Shown: one piece after another, positions 45,323-54,219 of the stretch | Numbering within the stretch: the first letter of the stretch is position 1 | How the letters are laid out: every line of letters begins with the position of its first letter | From: Nitrospira sp. | Lineage (GTDB): Bacteria; Nitrospirota; Nitrospiria; Nitrospirales; Nitrospiraceae | Direction of reading: 5' to 3' | NCBI GenBank assembly: GCA_019636835.1 | Contig: JAHBWU010000002.1 | Location: 1-64,000, forward strand | Length of the DNA stretch: 64,000 nucleotides | The notes under the pieces: model-generated | What the model was told of the DNA's origin: nothing | Database searches by the model: none | What the model saw: only the letters and a program-made list of their open reading frames with translations | Made by a program: the position numbers and the translations under genes

Positions 45323-46110
45323 CCGAACTCAAACTACCGGAAGAACTGGAAGAACAGGCGATCCTCCATGCCCTCGGGATTTTGGATCCTGAGAATCGTC
45401 AGGCCTTTATGGTGAGACTCCAAGGAGAGTCGGACCTCTTGCGGCAAGCGGTGAGGGCCTATCGTGAGACCACCGGCGCTTTGGCCGATGCCGTGGCTCC
45501 GGTTATGCCTCCGTCGCCCCTTCGCGAGCGGCTCCTCTCCCGAATCGACGAGCAGTCGGATATCCAGCTGGATGTCACAGACTCGGCGCGCGTCCTAAGC
45601 GAAACACCAGCTCTGCTGGGTGAAAGTAGAGAACGTCTCTCTCAAGAGGGTGGCTCCTTTTTCAGTCGGCTGCGATCTTGTTGGACGGCCAGTTCAAACT
45701 TCCTGCGGACTCTTGTCATTCGTTCCGTGACCTCGGAGCGAGTCAGGTATTGGAAAGCCAAGGTCGCACTTCAGCAGCCGACGAAGGGGCTGACCTTCAT
45801 CAGGGCATCGGAGGGAACCTGGCGGGGAATCGCTCCGGGAGTGATGGCCAAGGTGCTCTCCTTCGACCCCGCTTCTCGTCGGGCCACCTCCCTCCTCCGG
45901 TTTGCGCCGGGTACCAGCTATGCCCCGCATCGTCACACTGAAGCGGAAGAGCTTTTAGTGCTTGAAGGCGGATGCAGTATCGCCGGCCGTGAGATGACGG
46001 TCGGGGACTATCATCGTGCCGAAGCGGGCACGGAACATCATGAAACGTCGACGGATGACGGGTGTCTGCTGCTTGTGATTTCCTCTCCACAGAACGAGAT
46101 GTTGCAATAG
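45319..46110 (+). CDS. Anti-sigma factor with ChrR-like cupin sensor domain
   Basis: The 263-residue protein starts at a GTG overlapping the sigma stop. Residues 1-80 look like an RskA-type anti-sigma domain (ILHALGILDPENRQAF, PPSPLRERLLSRI) without zinc Cys. Residues about 170-255 form a ChrR-like cupin with metal ligands His204, His206 and Glu210 (motif G-x5-HRH-x3-E) and His240/His241. No membrane helix is evident, so sensing is probably cytoplasmic. ChrR of Rhodobacter releases its sigma under singlet-oxygen or hydroperoxide stress; a similar signal is inferred here. Confidence 0.86.
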   Translation: MTELKLPEELEEQAILHALGILDPENRQAFMVRLQGESDLLRQAVRAYRETTGALADAVAPVMPPSPLRERLLSRIDEQSDIQLDVTDSARVLSETPALLGESRERLSQEGGSFFSRLRSCWTASSNFLRTLVIRSVTSERVRYWKAKVALQQPTKGLTFIRASEGTWRGIAPGVMAKVLSFDPASRRATSLLRFAPGTSYAPHRHTEAEELLVLEGGCSIAGREMTVGDYHRAEAGTEHHETSTDDGCLLLVISSPQNEMLQ

Positions 46111-46260
46111 GATCCTCCGACAGGGAATCTTCGTTCGGTCGTACATCCAATCTCGATAAACTTCCGTAAGACATGGTGAATCGAAATTCGCCGATTGATC
46201 TTTGGTCTCAGTAGTGCTATGAAATATAAAATCGTGCTACCTTCAAGAAGGAGGAAGACG

Positions 46261-46680
46261 GTGAAAAAAAAGCTGGTACGTTTCGGTGTTTCGCTCGACC
46301 ATCATCTATTGGACACCTTCGATCGCCATATCGAACGGCGAAAGTACACCAACCGATCGGAAGCGTTGCGTGATCTCATCCGCAACAATTTAGTCGGTCA
46401 AGAATGGGATGAAAACAAAGAAACGGTCGGCACGATCACGTTCGTCTATGACCATCATGTGCGAGACCTGACGAGCAAGTTGACGGATATTCAGCATGAT
46501 TACCATACGCAGATATTGTCGGGCATGCATGTGCATCTCGATCATGATCATTGTCTTGAAGTCTTAGTGGTGAAGGGAAAAGGATCAGAAATAAGAAAAG
46601 TTGCCGATGCTCTTGTGAGTGTGAAAGGCGTCAAGCACGGCAAATTGACCATGACCACCACCGGCAAAGGACTGGTCTAA
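46261..46680 (+). CDS. nikR: Nickel-responsive regulator NikR
   Basis: From GTG 46261 behind AAGGAGGAAG the product has 139 residues: a ribbon-helix-helix ([20 protein letters not shown]) and an ACT-like metal domain. His79, His90, His92 and Cys98 match the nickel ligands of E. coli NikR (76, 87, 89, 95) with a constant offset of 3. It would repress nickel uptake when Ni is ample. A DUF3842 gene and a TonB receptor follow. I saw no GTATGA-N16-TCATAC box nearby. Confidence 0.93.
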   Translation: MKKKLVRFGVSLDHHLLDTFDRHIERRKYTNRSEALRDLIRNNLVGQEWDENKETVGTITFVYDHHVRDLTSKLTDIQHDYHTQILSGMHVHLDHDHCLEVLVVKGKGSEIRKVADALVSVKGVKHGKLTMTTTGKGLV

Positions 46681-46684
46681 ACAT

Positions 46685-47110
46685 ATGCGCGTGTGTGTCA
46701 TTGATGGACGCGGTGGAGGGTTGGGGTCTCGGTTGGTGTGGGGCTTGCGGGCAACCTTGAATCTCGATTGCCGGATCCTGGCGTTGGGAACCAACCTCGC
46801 CGCGGCCGAGGCGATGAGGAAGGCCGGAGCCGAACAAGTCGCATCAGGGATCGAGGCGATCTTCAAGCTGGTGCCGACGGCCGATATCATTGTGGCCTCG
46901 TTGAACATGGTGTTGCCTGGCGCGATGTTGGGTGAAGTCACTCCTGAAATTGCCAAAACGATTCTTGAGGCGAAGGCCAAGAAGGTGCTGTTGCCGCTGA
47001 ATCGGGTCCGGGTAGAAATCGTGGGGACTGAAGGCCGCACGATGGATACGCTGATTGACGAGTGCCTTTCACGCGTCCGTATTGCCGTACAAGCAACCTG
47101 CCAAGCATAA
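46685..47110 (+). CDS. DUF3842 family protein
   Basis: The 141-residue protein begins MRVCVIDGRGGGLGSRLV, a nucleotide-binding-like glycine motif typical of DUF3842, followed by TADIIVASLNMVLPGAMLGEVTPEIA and a C-terminal helix with CLSRVRIAV. It starts 4 bases after the nikR stop, so it is co-transcribed. Function is unknown; nickel-related handling is suggested by the neighbour. Confidence 0.85.
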   Translation: MRVCVIDGRGGGLGSRLVWGLRATLNLDCRILALGTNLAAAEAMRKAGAEQVASGIEAIFKLVPTADIIVASLNMVLPGAMLGEVTPEIAKTILEAKAKKVLLPLNRVRVEIVGTEGRTMDTLIDECLSRVRIAVQATCQA

Positions 47111-47234
47111 CAGCATTTCCCATTCGTTCCGAGTTGCGAGACCACGAGGGTCTACGCCGGTCGATGAGTCGGCTGTCGAAAACCGTCGTGGGCGTCTCAT
47201 CCGTCCACAAAATTTATGATAAGGAATTGTGGAC

Positions 47235-49280
47235 ATGACACGCGCAGTGATATTCGTACTTGCTCTTGCGGTCGCTCTCAGCTTCTGGGAAAAGGTCCAA
47301 GCTCATGACCCGGACGAGCCTGTGCTGGAAGTGCCGGAAGTTGCAGTGAAGGCTGAGCGACCCGTCGCGGCCTCCTCTCAACAATTCATTCCCGACAAGG
47401 AAATTGTGCTTCAGCCTCAGGGGAGACCGGCTCAAATCCTACGGTTGATTCCCGGTATGCTGGCCGTTGAGCATTCCGGCGGAGCGGGAAAAGCCGACCA
47501 GTATTTTCTGCGCGGCTTCGATGCCGACCACGGGACGGATGTCGCGTTCTTCCTCGATGGGATGCCGATCAATCTGCGTTCCCATGCACATGGTCAAGGC
47601 TATGCCGATTTGAACTTCATCATTCCCGAAACGATCGAAGGCGTCGAAGTGAATAAAGGCGCCTATCTACCCGAGTACGGAGACTTCGCGACAGCGGGGG
47701 CGATCAATTTTCGGACACGCCAAGTGGTGAAAGAAGGAATGATTCAAGGCGCCGGCGGGGAGTTCAGCACGCAGCGGTACATGCTCATGTTTTCTCCGAC
47801 CAAAGAGCGGGTGCGCAGCCTGTTCGCTGCCGAAGGGTATTACACCAATGGTCCGTATATAAACGACAACCAGTATATTCGAACCAATGTGTTGGGCAAA
47901 ATAACCACCTACCTGACGGGGCGTGACGAACTCAGCGTCAAGGGAACCTTTCTTTATTCGAAATGGGACGGTTCCGGCGAGATCCCTTTGCGGGCCGTGA
48001 CGGACGGTTCGCTGAACCGCTTCGGTGCGATCGATCCGTACGAGGGGGGCAACACACTGCGTACGACCGGCCAAGTGGATTACCACTACGATACGACTTC
48101 AGGCGGCCAGTTCTATATGAAGGGATATGGCCAATATTACCGGCTGGATCTGTTCACGAATTTTACGTTTTTTCTCAATGATCCGGTCAACGGCGACGGC
48201 TTTGCCCAATTCGATCGACGGGCCGTTTATGGCGGCGAGATCGGATTCAAACAACGAGGCGAGATTTTTGGGATGCCCAGCATCGGGACAGTCGGATTTC
48301 AGACGAGAGTGGACGACGTTCACGCGAAACTAGGCACGCAGTTACGCAAACAAGAAACCGGCACGACGATCGATAGTGATGCGTTCTCGGCCTCCTATTC
48401 GCCGTTTTTCAAAGCGGAAGTGCAGCCGTTGCCGTGGCTGAGGTTTAACGGTGGCGTACGAGGCGAGATGTTCACCTTCGACGTGAATAACCGCTGTGCC
48501 ACCTGCTCGGAGCAATCCTCCGGACAGACACACTCCGGCATCGTGCTCCCAAAAATGAACATGATTCTTGGTCCATGGGGGGGCACGGAATTCTTCATCA
48601 ACTATGGTGAAGGCTTTCACAGCAACGACGCAAGATCCGCCGTGAGACCAGGCTCTGCTCCGCTCTCACGTTCCATCAATTATGAAATCGGCGTACGATC
48701 CCGGCCCTGGGGACCAGATAAGCTTGAATTGCTCGCGACTCTCTGGCGCATGGATATTAAATCAGAACTCGTGTTCGTCGGCGATGAAGGCACCACGGAG
48801 ATTCGAGGTGCCACCAGGCGCCAGGGTGTCGAAGTCGCCGCGCGCGGCCAGGTATGGGGGCCACTCTATGTCAACGGCAGTTTTACCTGGACACACGCCG
48901 AGTTTCGCAACGGCGACGCTATTCCTTTGGCGCCGGAGTACATCGCCTACGGAGCCGCTATTCTGAAGTGGCCGGAAGGATTGACTTCTCAACTCCAGGC
49001 TACGTATATGGGAGTTCGGCCCCTCATTGAGGATCGCAGCATCAAAGCTCCGTCGTGGATTACGTTTGATCTGTCCGAGCGGTATCAAGTTCCGATGCGG
49101 CTTCCCCATGGCCGGATGGAGGTATTTCTGTACGTTCAAAATCTGTTCAACACGGAGTGGGAGCAGGCGATTTTCGCGTTCGAATCAAGACTGAGGAATG
49201 AACCGGCGGCAGTCAACGACATTCATTTCGTGCCGGGGAATCCTCGGACGTTCTTGGGCGGCCTTGCCTATTATTTTTAA
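47235..49280 (+). CDS. TonB-dependent outer-membrane receptor
   Basis: The protein (681 residues from ATG 47235; GTG 47229 is possible) has a signal peptide, a plug domain (about 45-160, QGRPAQILRLIPGMLAVEHSG, ADQYFLRGFDADHGTDVAFFLDGMPI) and a 22-strand-type barrel ending FLGGLAYYF. The His-rich LRSHAHGQG loop and the upstream nikR suggest nickel or another metal chelate as substrate. An energising TonB is encoded at 37038. I found no riboswitch in the 124-base leader. Confidence 0.88.
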   Translation: MTRAVIFVLALAVALSFWEKVQAHDPDEPVLEVPEVAVKAERPVAASSQQFIPDKEIVLQPQGRPAQILRLIPGMLAVEHSGGAGKADQYFLRGFDADHGTDVAFFLDGMPINLRSHAHGQGYADLNFIIPETIEGVEVNKGAYLPEYGDFATAGAINFRTRQVVKEGMIQGAGGEFSTQRYMLMFSPTKERVRSLFAAEGYYTNGPYINDNQYIRTNVLGKITTYLTGRDELSVKGTFLYSKWDGSGEIPLRAVTDGSLNRFGAIDPYEGGNTLRTTGQVDYHYDTTSGGQFYMKGYGQYYRLDLFTNFTFFLNDPVNGDGFAQFDRRAVYGGEIGFKQRGEIFGMPSIGTVGFQTRVDDVHAKLGTQLRKQETGTTIDSDAFSASYSPFFKAEVQPLPWLRFNGGVRGEMFTFDVNNRCATCSEQSSGQTHSGIVLPKMNMILGPWGGTEFFINYGEGFHSNDARSAVRPGSAPLSRSINYEIGVRSRPWGPDKLELLATLWRMDIKSELVFVGDEGTTEIRGATRRQGVEVAARGQVWGPLYVNGSFTWTHAEFRNGDAIPLAPEYIAYGAAILKWPEGLTSQLQATYMGVRPLIEDRSIKAPSWITFDLSERYQVPMRLPHGRMEVFLYVQNLFNTEWEQAIFAFESRLRNEPAAVNDIHFVPGNPRTFLGGLAYYF

Positions 49281-49386
49281 TGGAGATATAGCATCAAGAG
49301 ATGCTGTTGTCCGATGGATAGGGAGTATGAGTTCGCAGCAGCGGGGTATGATACATGATCGTGGTCTCTAAGGTAAGGAGTCTCAT

Positions 49387-50364
49387 ATGAAACCGACCTC
49401 TATTTCGCAATTCATTGACCATCATTATCGGCATTTCAATGCGGCGGCGATGAAAGACGCGGCGCACGCGTATAAGGCTCATTTAGATCGAGGTGGGGCA
49501 ATGCTGGTAACGCTGGCCGGTGCGATGAGCACAGCTGAGCTGGGATTGTCGCTGGCCGAAATGATACGCCGAGACAAGGTTCATGCGATTTGCTGCACAG
49601 GCGCCAATCTTGAAGAGGATCTCTTCAACCTTGTGGCGCAAAAACATTACGAGCGTATCCCGCGCTATCGGGAACTGACGGCGCAGGACGAGCAAGCCTT
49701 GTTGAATCGGCACCTGAATCGGGTCACCGACACCTGCATTCCGGAAGCCGAAGCGATGCGGCGCATTGAGGCGGCGGTGGCGACTGAATGGATGGCGGCG
49801 GATCGTATGGGTGCCAGCGCCTTTCCGCACGAGTTTCTCTATCGACTCATAGTCAAAGGCACGCTCAAAGAAAGTTATCAGATTGATCCGACCGACAGTT
49901 GGATGTGTGCGGCTGCAGAGCGAAACCTTCCGATGTTTGTTCCAGGCTGGGAAGATTCCACGTTGGGAAATATGTATGCGGCGCATTGCATAACCGGATC
50001 AATCAAGAACGTGCACACGGTGCGATCGGGCGTCGAATACATGATGCATTTGGCCGAATGGTACCTGAAGACGGCGAATGCCAATTCGCTCGGATTTTTC
50101 CAAATCGGAGGGGGGATTGCCGGTGATTTCCCCATCTGTGTGGTTCCCATGCTGAGTCAAGATCTTCGAAAGGAACAGGTCCCGCTCTGGGGGTATTTTT
50201 GTCAGATCAGCGAGTCGACCACAAGCTACGGATCGTATTCAGGAGCCGTTCCGAACGAAAAAATTACCTGGGGAAAGCTGGGTGTGGACACGCCGAAATT
50301 CATCATCGAGTCAGACGCTACCATCGTTGCGCCTTTGATATTCGCGTATGTCCTCGGCTGGTAG
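49387..50364 (+). CDS. Bacterial deoxyhypusine-synthase-like protein
   Basis: The 325-residue protein belongs to the deoxyhypusine synthase family, with SxxELGLSLAEMI, CCTGANLEEDLF, a GGGIAGDFP motif at about 241-249 and WGKL with Lys297 at the place of the catalytic lysine. Bacteria lack eIF5A, and bacterial members are believed to act on putrescine/spermidine, for example to make homospermidine. TAAGGAG precedes the ATG. A stem-loop (AGCATC/GATGCT, 49290-49305) ends the receptor gene before it. Confidence 0.9.
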   Translation: MKPTSISQFIDHHYRHFNAAAMKDAAHAYKAHLDRGGAMLVTLAGAMSTAELGLSLAEMIRRDKVHAICCTGANLEEDLFNLVAQKHYERIPRYRELTAQDEQALLNRHLNRVTDTCIPEAEAMRRIEAAVATEWMAADRMGASAFPHEFLYRLIVKGTLKESYQIDPTDSWMCAAAERNLPMFVPGWEDSTLGNMYAAHCITGSIKNVHTVRSGVEYMMHLAEWYLKTANANSLGFFQIGGGIAGDFPICVVPMLSQDLRKEQVPLWGYFCQISESTTSYGSYSGAVPNEKITWGKLGVDTPKFIIESDATIVAPLIFAYVLGW

Positions 50365-50381
50365 AGAATTGAAAAACTGAA

Positions 50382-50921
50382 ATGGCCGACAATCTTCTCT
50401 CAAAGAGTTATTTCAACCGTCCCACATTGACCGTGGCTCGGTCGCTGGTCGGCAAGTATCTGGTGCGTCAAAATGGAAAAGGGACGGTCGCCGGAAAGAT
50501 CGTTGAGGTAGAGGCGTATATCGGCTGCGAGGACAAAGCTTGCCATGCCTCGAAAGGGAGGACGGCAAGGACAGAGATTCTCTTTGGTCCTCCCGGAATG
50601 TCGTACGTCTACCTCATTTACGGCATGTACCACATGCTGAACGTAGTGACGGAACGGATGGAGTTTCCCGCAGCGGTGCTCATTCGAGCGATTGAAGTCG
50701 ACGGTGAATTGATCGACGGCCCAGGGAAGCTTTGCCGCGAGCTGGAGATCGATCGGTCATTGCATCGACTTGATATGACGAACGGACAATCCCTTTGGTT
50801 CGAAGATCGGGGCGCACGGGTTCCTGGCAAGCAGGTCGGCACGTTTCCGAGAATCGGCGTGGACTATGCCGGAGAGTGGGCGAAGAAACCCTGGCGGTTT
50901 CGATTGATTGAAACGAGCTAA
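50382..50921 (+). CDS. 3-methyladenine DNA glycosylase (AAG/MPG family)
   Basis: The 179-residue protein matches the AAG family of base-excision glycosylases: LARSLVGKYLVR-like start, VEVEAYIGCEDKACHASKGRT with the active-site Glu in the VEAY context, MSYVYLIYGMYHMLNVV and VLIRAIEV. It removes alkylated purines. It lies 18 bases after the preceding gene and ends 94 bases before a convergent gene, with a strong stem-loop in the gap. Confidence 0.93.
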   Translation: MADNLLSKSYFNRPTLTVARSLVGKYLVRQNGKGTVAGKIVEVEAYIGCEDKACHASKGRTARTEILFGPPGMSYVYLIYGMYHMLNVVTERMEFPAAVLIRAIEVDGELIDGPGKLCRELEIDRSLHRLDMTNGQSLWFEDRGARVPGKQVGTFPRIGVDYAGEWAKKPWRFRLIETS

Positions 50922-50967
50922 GGAAGGTGCGTGGTTTCAGGCACAGAACGAATTCTGAAGGCTGAAA

Positions 50968-51000
50968 CAGGGGAAACCTTGAAGTTCAAGGCATCCCCTG
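50968..51000. terminator. Bidirectional stem-loop between convergent genes
   Basis: CAGGGGA-AA-CCTTGAA pairs with TTCAAGG-CA-TCCCCTG around a single G. It lies 47 bases after the glycosylase stop and 16 bases after the opposing gene's stop. No long T-run, but position and symmetry fit a shared terminator. Confidence 0.7.
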
Positions 51001-51015
51001 TGGATCGATGAGAGA

Positions 51016-51381
51016 TTAGTCGATCGTACGATCGCCGGTGATCTTGGTCGCTGAGGTCACCGGAGGAGCAATCTTGATGTCCGGTCCCTCTACGTTTGGA
51101 AGCCGACCGGCGCCCTGCTCTTTGGTGATTCGCGCGTTGTCGGTCTTTACCAATTTCTGTTCGGCGTTCTGGACGGATTCCGCTGATCTCAACAGCGTAG
51201 AAGCTCCGTGAGCATCCTTTTGGCCGGGGTCATTCGCCGTCGGCTGCCCGTTCACCGGACTGCCGTCATTCTTCATGGGGTAGCCGTCATGTTTGGGCAG
51301 CAGCGCCGGGTTGGCCGACGCCACAGAGCATGCAAGCAGGATTGAGGAGACTGTTGCTACCGCACCGATAAGAAGTTTCAT
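51016..51381 (-). CDS. Small secreted protein of unknown function
   Basis: The protein has a signal peptide (LLIGAVATVSSILLACSVASA) and a mature part of about 100 residues rich in Lys, Asp, Asn and Pro (LLPKHDGYPMKNDGSPVNGQ). AGGGAGA lies ahead of the ATG at 51381; the earlier ATG at 51387 is too close to it. The mature chain looks disordered, and I recognise no family. It stands alone. Confidence 0.65.
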   Translation of the reverse strand: MKLLIGAVATVSSILLACSVASANPALLPKHDGYPMKNDGSPVNGQPTANDPGQKDAHGASTLLRSAESVQNAEQKLVKTDNARITKEQGAGRLPNVEGPDIKIAPPVTSATKITGDRTID

Positions 51382-51588
51382 ACCCATTCTCCCTTTGAGC
51401 TATGACGATGGATGAAAATCTAGCGTTCGGAGCATTCTATTCGAATGAACTACATCTGAGGGCTGAATCATAGCGATGGAGGGCCTTTCTGTCAAACGAG
51501 GAAACAGAGCAGGCGTTATCGATGGCTTCTCATCGTATCGCGACGAGCAGTAGACCATGTGAGCGGAAAGGATGAGAGAAAGACGAAC

Positions 51589-53415
51589 CTATGAGTTCGG
51601 TCGCCGTGGGTGGCGCCTGCCACGGCCACGGTGTCGAAATGCCGGCCCGCGGCTGATGCCGGGAAGGCGAATGGTGACAGTCGTGCCTTCACCGGGGGCG
51701 CTGCCGATCGCAATGGCTCCCCCGTGTTCCTCGATGATTTTCTTGACACTGGAGAGACCCAACCCGGTGCCGGATTGTTTGGTCGTAAAAAATGGCTCAA
51801 AAACTTTGTCCACGATTTCAGCCGGGATGGGAACTCCGTCATTCTTGATAAGAATATGAACTTCGAGCCCTCGTCCAGCGCGATGTTGCGTCACCTGGAT
51901 ATGGAGATGGCCGCCGGGCGACATGGCCTCGCACGCATTCCGAAAGATGCTCAAGAACGTCTGTTGGAGTTTGGTTTCATCGCCGCGCACGGGGGCGATG
52001 ATATTGGCATAATCTTTGGTGACTTGAATACGAGTCGCTTCCAAGTCGGTTCCGACCACCACGAGGGCGCTTTCGAGCACCTCCGGAATGCGGCATAGAT
52101 GGCGGCTGAGTTCCAGCGGCTTCGCGAAGTCGAGGATCTCGTTCAGAATCGCTTCGATCCGGATCAAGTCGCGCATCGCATTTTCGACACGGGTCTGTGG
52201 ATCGAAGTCGAGGATTCCTTCACCGGTCACTTCTTCGAGTTGCGAGCGAATGGACGCGAGCGGTTCTCGAACCTCCGTCGCCAAGAACCCGCTGAACTCC
52301 ACGATTGCAGCCTGCCGTTCCTGCTTTCGGATAATGGGCTCGGACGGGGCGGCTATGGGCGGGCGGGAGCCCGGTGTTCCGACATCCGTTGTTGGAGAAG
52401 GAACCGCAGCCTGCGGCGCCGGAGTCTGTAAGAGCTCCGCGAGTTTGAGAATAATGGGTTCCAAGGTGCGGGCATCGGTAGTCTGATACCGTTGTGGGTC
52501 TTTTGACCCCATCGTAAGCGTCCCGCCGACCTGGCCTTTGACGAAGAAGGGAATGACGAGCGAGGACTGAAACCGGTCCTTGAAGAGATGTTTGTGATCG
52601 AGAAAGCGACCTTGGGTGGAAGCCAGATCATGATCCACGCGAGGCTTGCGATGGCGGACGGCCCACCCCGCCGCCGAACTGTCGAGCGTCAAGCGCTGAC
52701 CGGGTTTTAAATCTTTCTTGGCGTCTTTTGGGTCTGCTTTCTCGTCGCCGGCGATTCCTAATACCTCGACGTTTCCCGCCAGTGGATCGTAGTAGCAGGC
52801 CCAGGCGCGGTCATACGTCACGTATTGGTGAGCTTCGGTCAAGACCGCCTCGATCTTTTCTTGGAGCTCGGGCGAAAAGTGCTTGGTCATCGGCGGAAAC
52901 AGGTCCGCTCCGGTTTGCTGAGGAGGGCTCGGCTCCTGGGCGACGTAGGAACGACTCAACACCACGTTGGTATTGAAGAGTCCTTCGCGGTCCAATGCCT
53001 TGGTCATGCCGTCGCACATCTGCTCCAGGTGGGATTTATCCTTCTTGGAGAATGCCGCGCTCTCTTTCCGTCCGATGACCAGACAACCGTAGACGCTATT
53101 GAAGTGGCGAAGCGGAACGGCGAGCAAGGATTTCGTTCCGGGGGTGATCAACCGCAAGCGGATGGCACGCCCCCCGTCTGGATCCTGGGATGTCGGGGCC
53201 AAGGCTGCGGCACGTTGCGTCGACAGGGTACGGAGAATGGCTTGGACATCCCTCGGTGTGAACCCGCGCGACGCGTGGTCGATGAGTGGACCATTCTCTT
53301 GATGAAAGATGGCCGCCAATGCGGCATCCGTGCCGATCTCGTTCAACGCGGCGTTCAACGTCCGTTGAAGATGCGTCTCGGGGGCCGGTTTTGTTTGAAG
53401 AGTCGAACTGATCAT
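51589..53415 (-). CDS. Dual-GAF histidine-kinase-like protein lacking the phospho-acceptor His
   Basis: The protein (608 residues from ATG 53415; the frame opens at 53478) has two GAF-like domains (about 25-145 and 175-325), a dimerisation helix and an intact-looking HATPase domain (FRNACEAM, FEPFFTTK, GTGLGLSSVKKIIEEHGG). In the H-box, where SHELRNPL-like wording carries the His, it has ATEVREPL with Thr at codon 52278-52276. It therefore probably cannot autophosphorylate in the usual way. It is not next to a response regulator. It may be a signalling scaffold or use another kinase's acceptor. Confidence 0.78.
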   Translation of the reverse strand: MISSTLQTKPAPETHLQRTLNAALNEIGTDAALAAIFHQENGPLIDHASRGFTPRDVQAILRTLSTQRAAALAPTSQDPDGGRAIRLRLITPGTKSLLAVPLRHFNSVYGCLVIGRKESAAFSKKDKSHLEQMCDGMTKALDREGLFNTNVVLSRSYVAQEPSPPQQTGADLFPPMTKHFSPELQEKIEAVLTEAHQYVTYDRAWACYYDPLAGNVEVLGIAGDEKADPKDAKKDLKPGQRLTLDSSAAGWAVRHRKPRVDHDLASTQGRFLDHKHLFKDRFQSSLVIPFFVKGQVGGTLTMGSKDPQRYQTTDARTLEPIILKLAELLQTPAPQAAVPSPTTDVGTPGSRPPIAAPSEPIIRKQERQAAIVEFSGFLATEVREPLASIRSQLEEVTGEGILDFDPQTRVENAMRDLIRIEAILNEILDFAKPLELSRHLCRIPEVLESALVVVGTDLEATRIQVTKDYANIIAPVRGDETKLQQTFLSIFRNACEAMSPGGHLHIQVTQHRAGRGLEVHILIKNDGVPIPAEIVDKVFEPFFTTKQSGTGLGLSSVKKIIEEHGGAIAIGSAPGEGTTVTIRLPGISRGPAFRHRGRGRRHPRRPNS

Positions 53416-53596
53416 GCGTTCAATGTGCGAGCGATCGCATTGTAGCCGGAACGTCGGCGAATAGCTACTCTCTCGCAAGGCTGTTGCGACGCTTTAACGT
53501 GAGCTCTCACACACAGCCCCTTCTAACCGGTGATGATTGACCGGCAGCTCGAACATCTTCTCCACGTGGTCGGCAGTCAGCACGATGCTGTCGCAA

Positions 53597-54088
53597 TCAA
53601 TCCGGCGGCATTTTGTCCGGATCGACCTCGACCAGCTGCAGTCGGCCATTGGCAATGTGCTCAGTTTTATAGAGCCGATCACCTATCCGGATGGTTCCTA
53701 TCAGAAGATTGCCGGTCGCCACAAAGATAAAGTCGCCCTCCAAGGGCGGCTTGAAGGTGCCGCGGATGACGGCGGTGTCGTTGATACGAGATACCGTGGA
53801 GGTGACGTCCAATTCCGGGTCGGTCTTATCAAAGAGTTCTATGGTGATTCTGGGAAGGGGTCTGGCTCCTGCATCTTTGAGCACGTGAAGGAGCGGGAGA
53901 TCGAGCGCAATCTCTCGCTCGCGAAGAACCCATGGTTTTCTCGGCATCGTCGGCTGACCGGTGAAGGGAAGAGCTGTGACGGTTTGCCATAAACTCTTTG
54001 GTGTCGGATGTTCATCAGCCCATGTAACCTGGACGAAGAAGCCGCCCAGCACCGCAGCGAGGAGAATATGCTTGAATCGGTAAACCAC
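53597..54088 (-). CDS. Secreted protein of unknown function
   Basis: The 163-residue protein has a signal peptide (LLAAVLGGFFVQVTWA) and a beta-rich mature domain (RITIELFDKTDPELDVTSTVSRI, GDFIFVATGNLLIGTIRIGDRLYKTEHIANGRLQLVEV). The second half is reminiscent of the N-terminal domain of some secreted metalloproteases, but the catalytic part is absent. The opposite-strand frame 53537-53992 is a shadow. Confidence 0.68.
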   Translation of the reverse strand: MVYRFKHILLAAVLGGFFVQVTWADEHPTPKSLWQTVTALPFTGQPTMPRKPWVLREREIALDLPLLHVLKDAGARPLPRITIELFDKTDPELDVTSTVSRINDTAVIRGTFKPPLEGDFIFVATGNLLIGTIRIGDRLYKTEHIANGRLQLVEVDPDKMPPD

Positions 54089-54219
54089 GGACTCGTCTCC
54101 TTGCTACCCCACTTCTCTACCGATGACAATTTGAGCACAACTGGAGGATTTTTCCATTAGTGTAACCGAAAGCGAAGCTCGTCCTACCGATCGCGAGTTC
54201 CCGATGAATTGTCGGATGT

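Noticed and set aside
46111-46140. GATCC...CGTA upstream of nikR
   Set aside because: The spacing is 24 bases, not 16, and the flanking bases do not match the other four sites.
47111-47234. Possible cobalamin riboswitch upstream of the TonB receptor
   Set aside because: The leader is only 124 bases and lacks the conserved B12-box wording.
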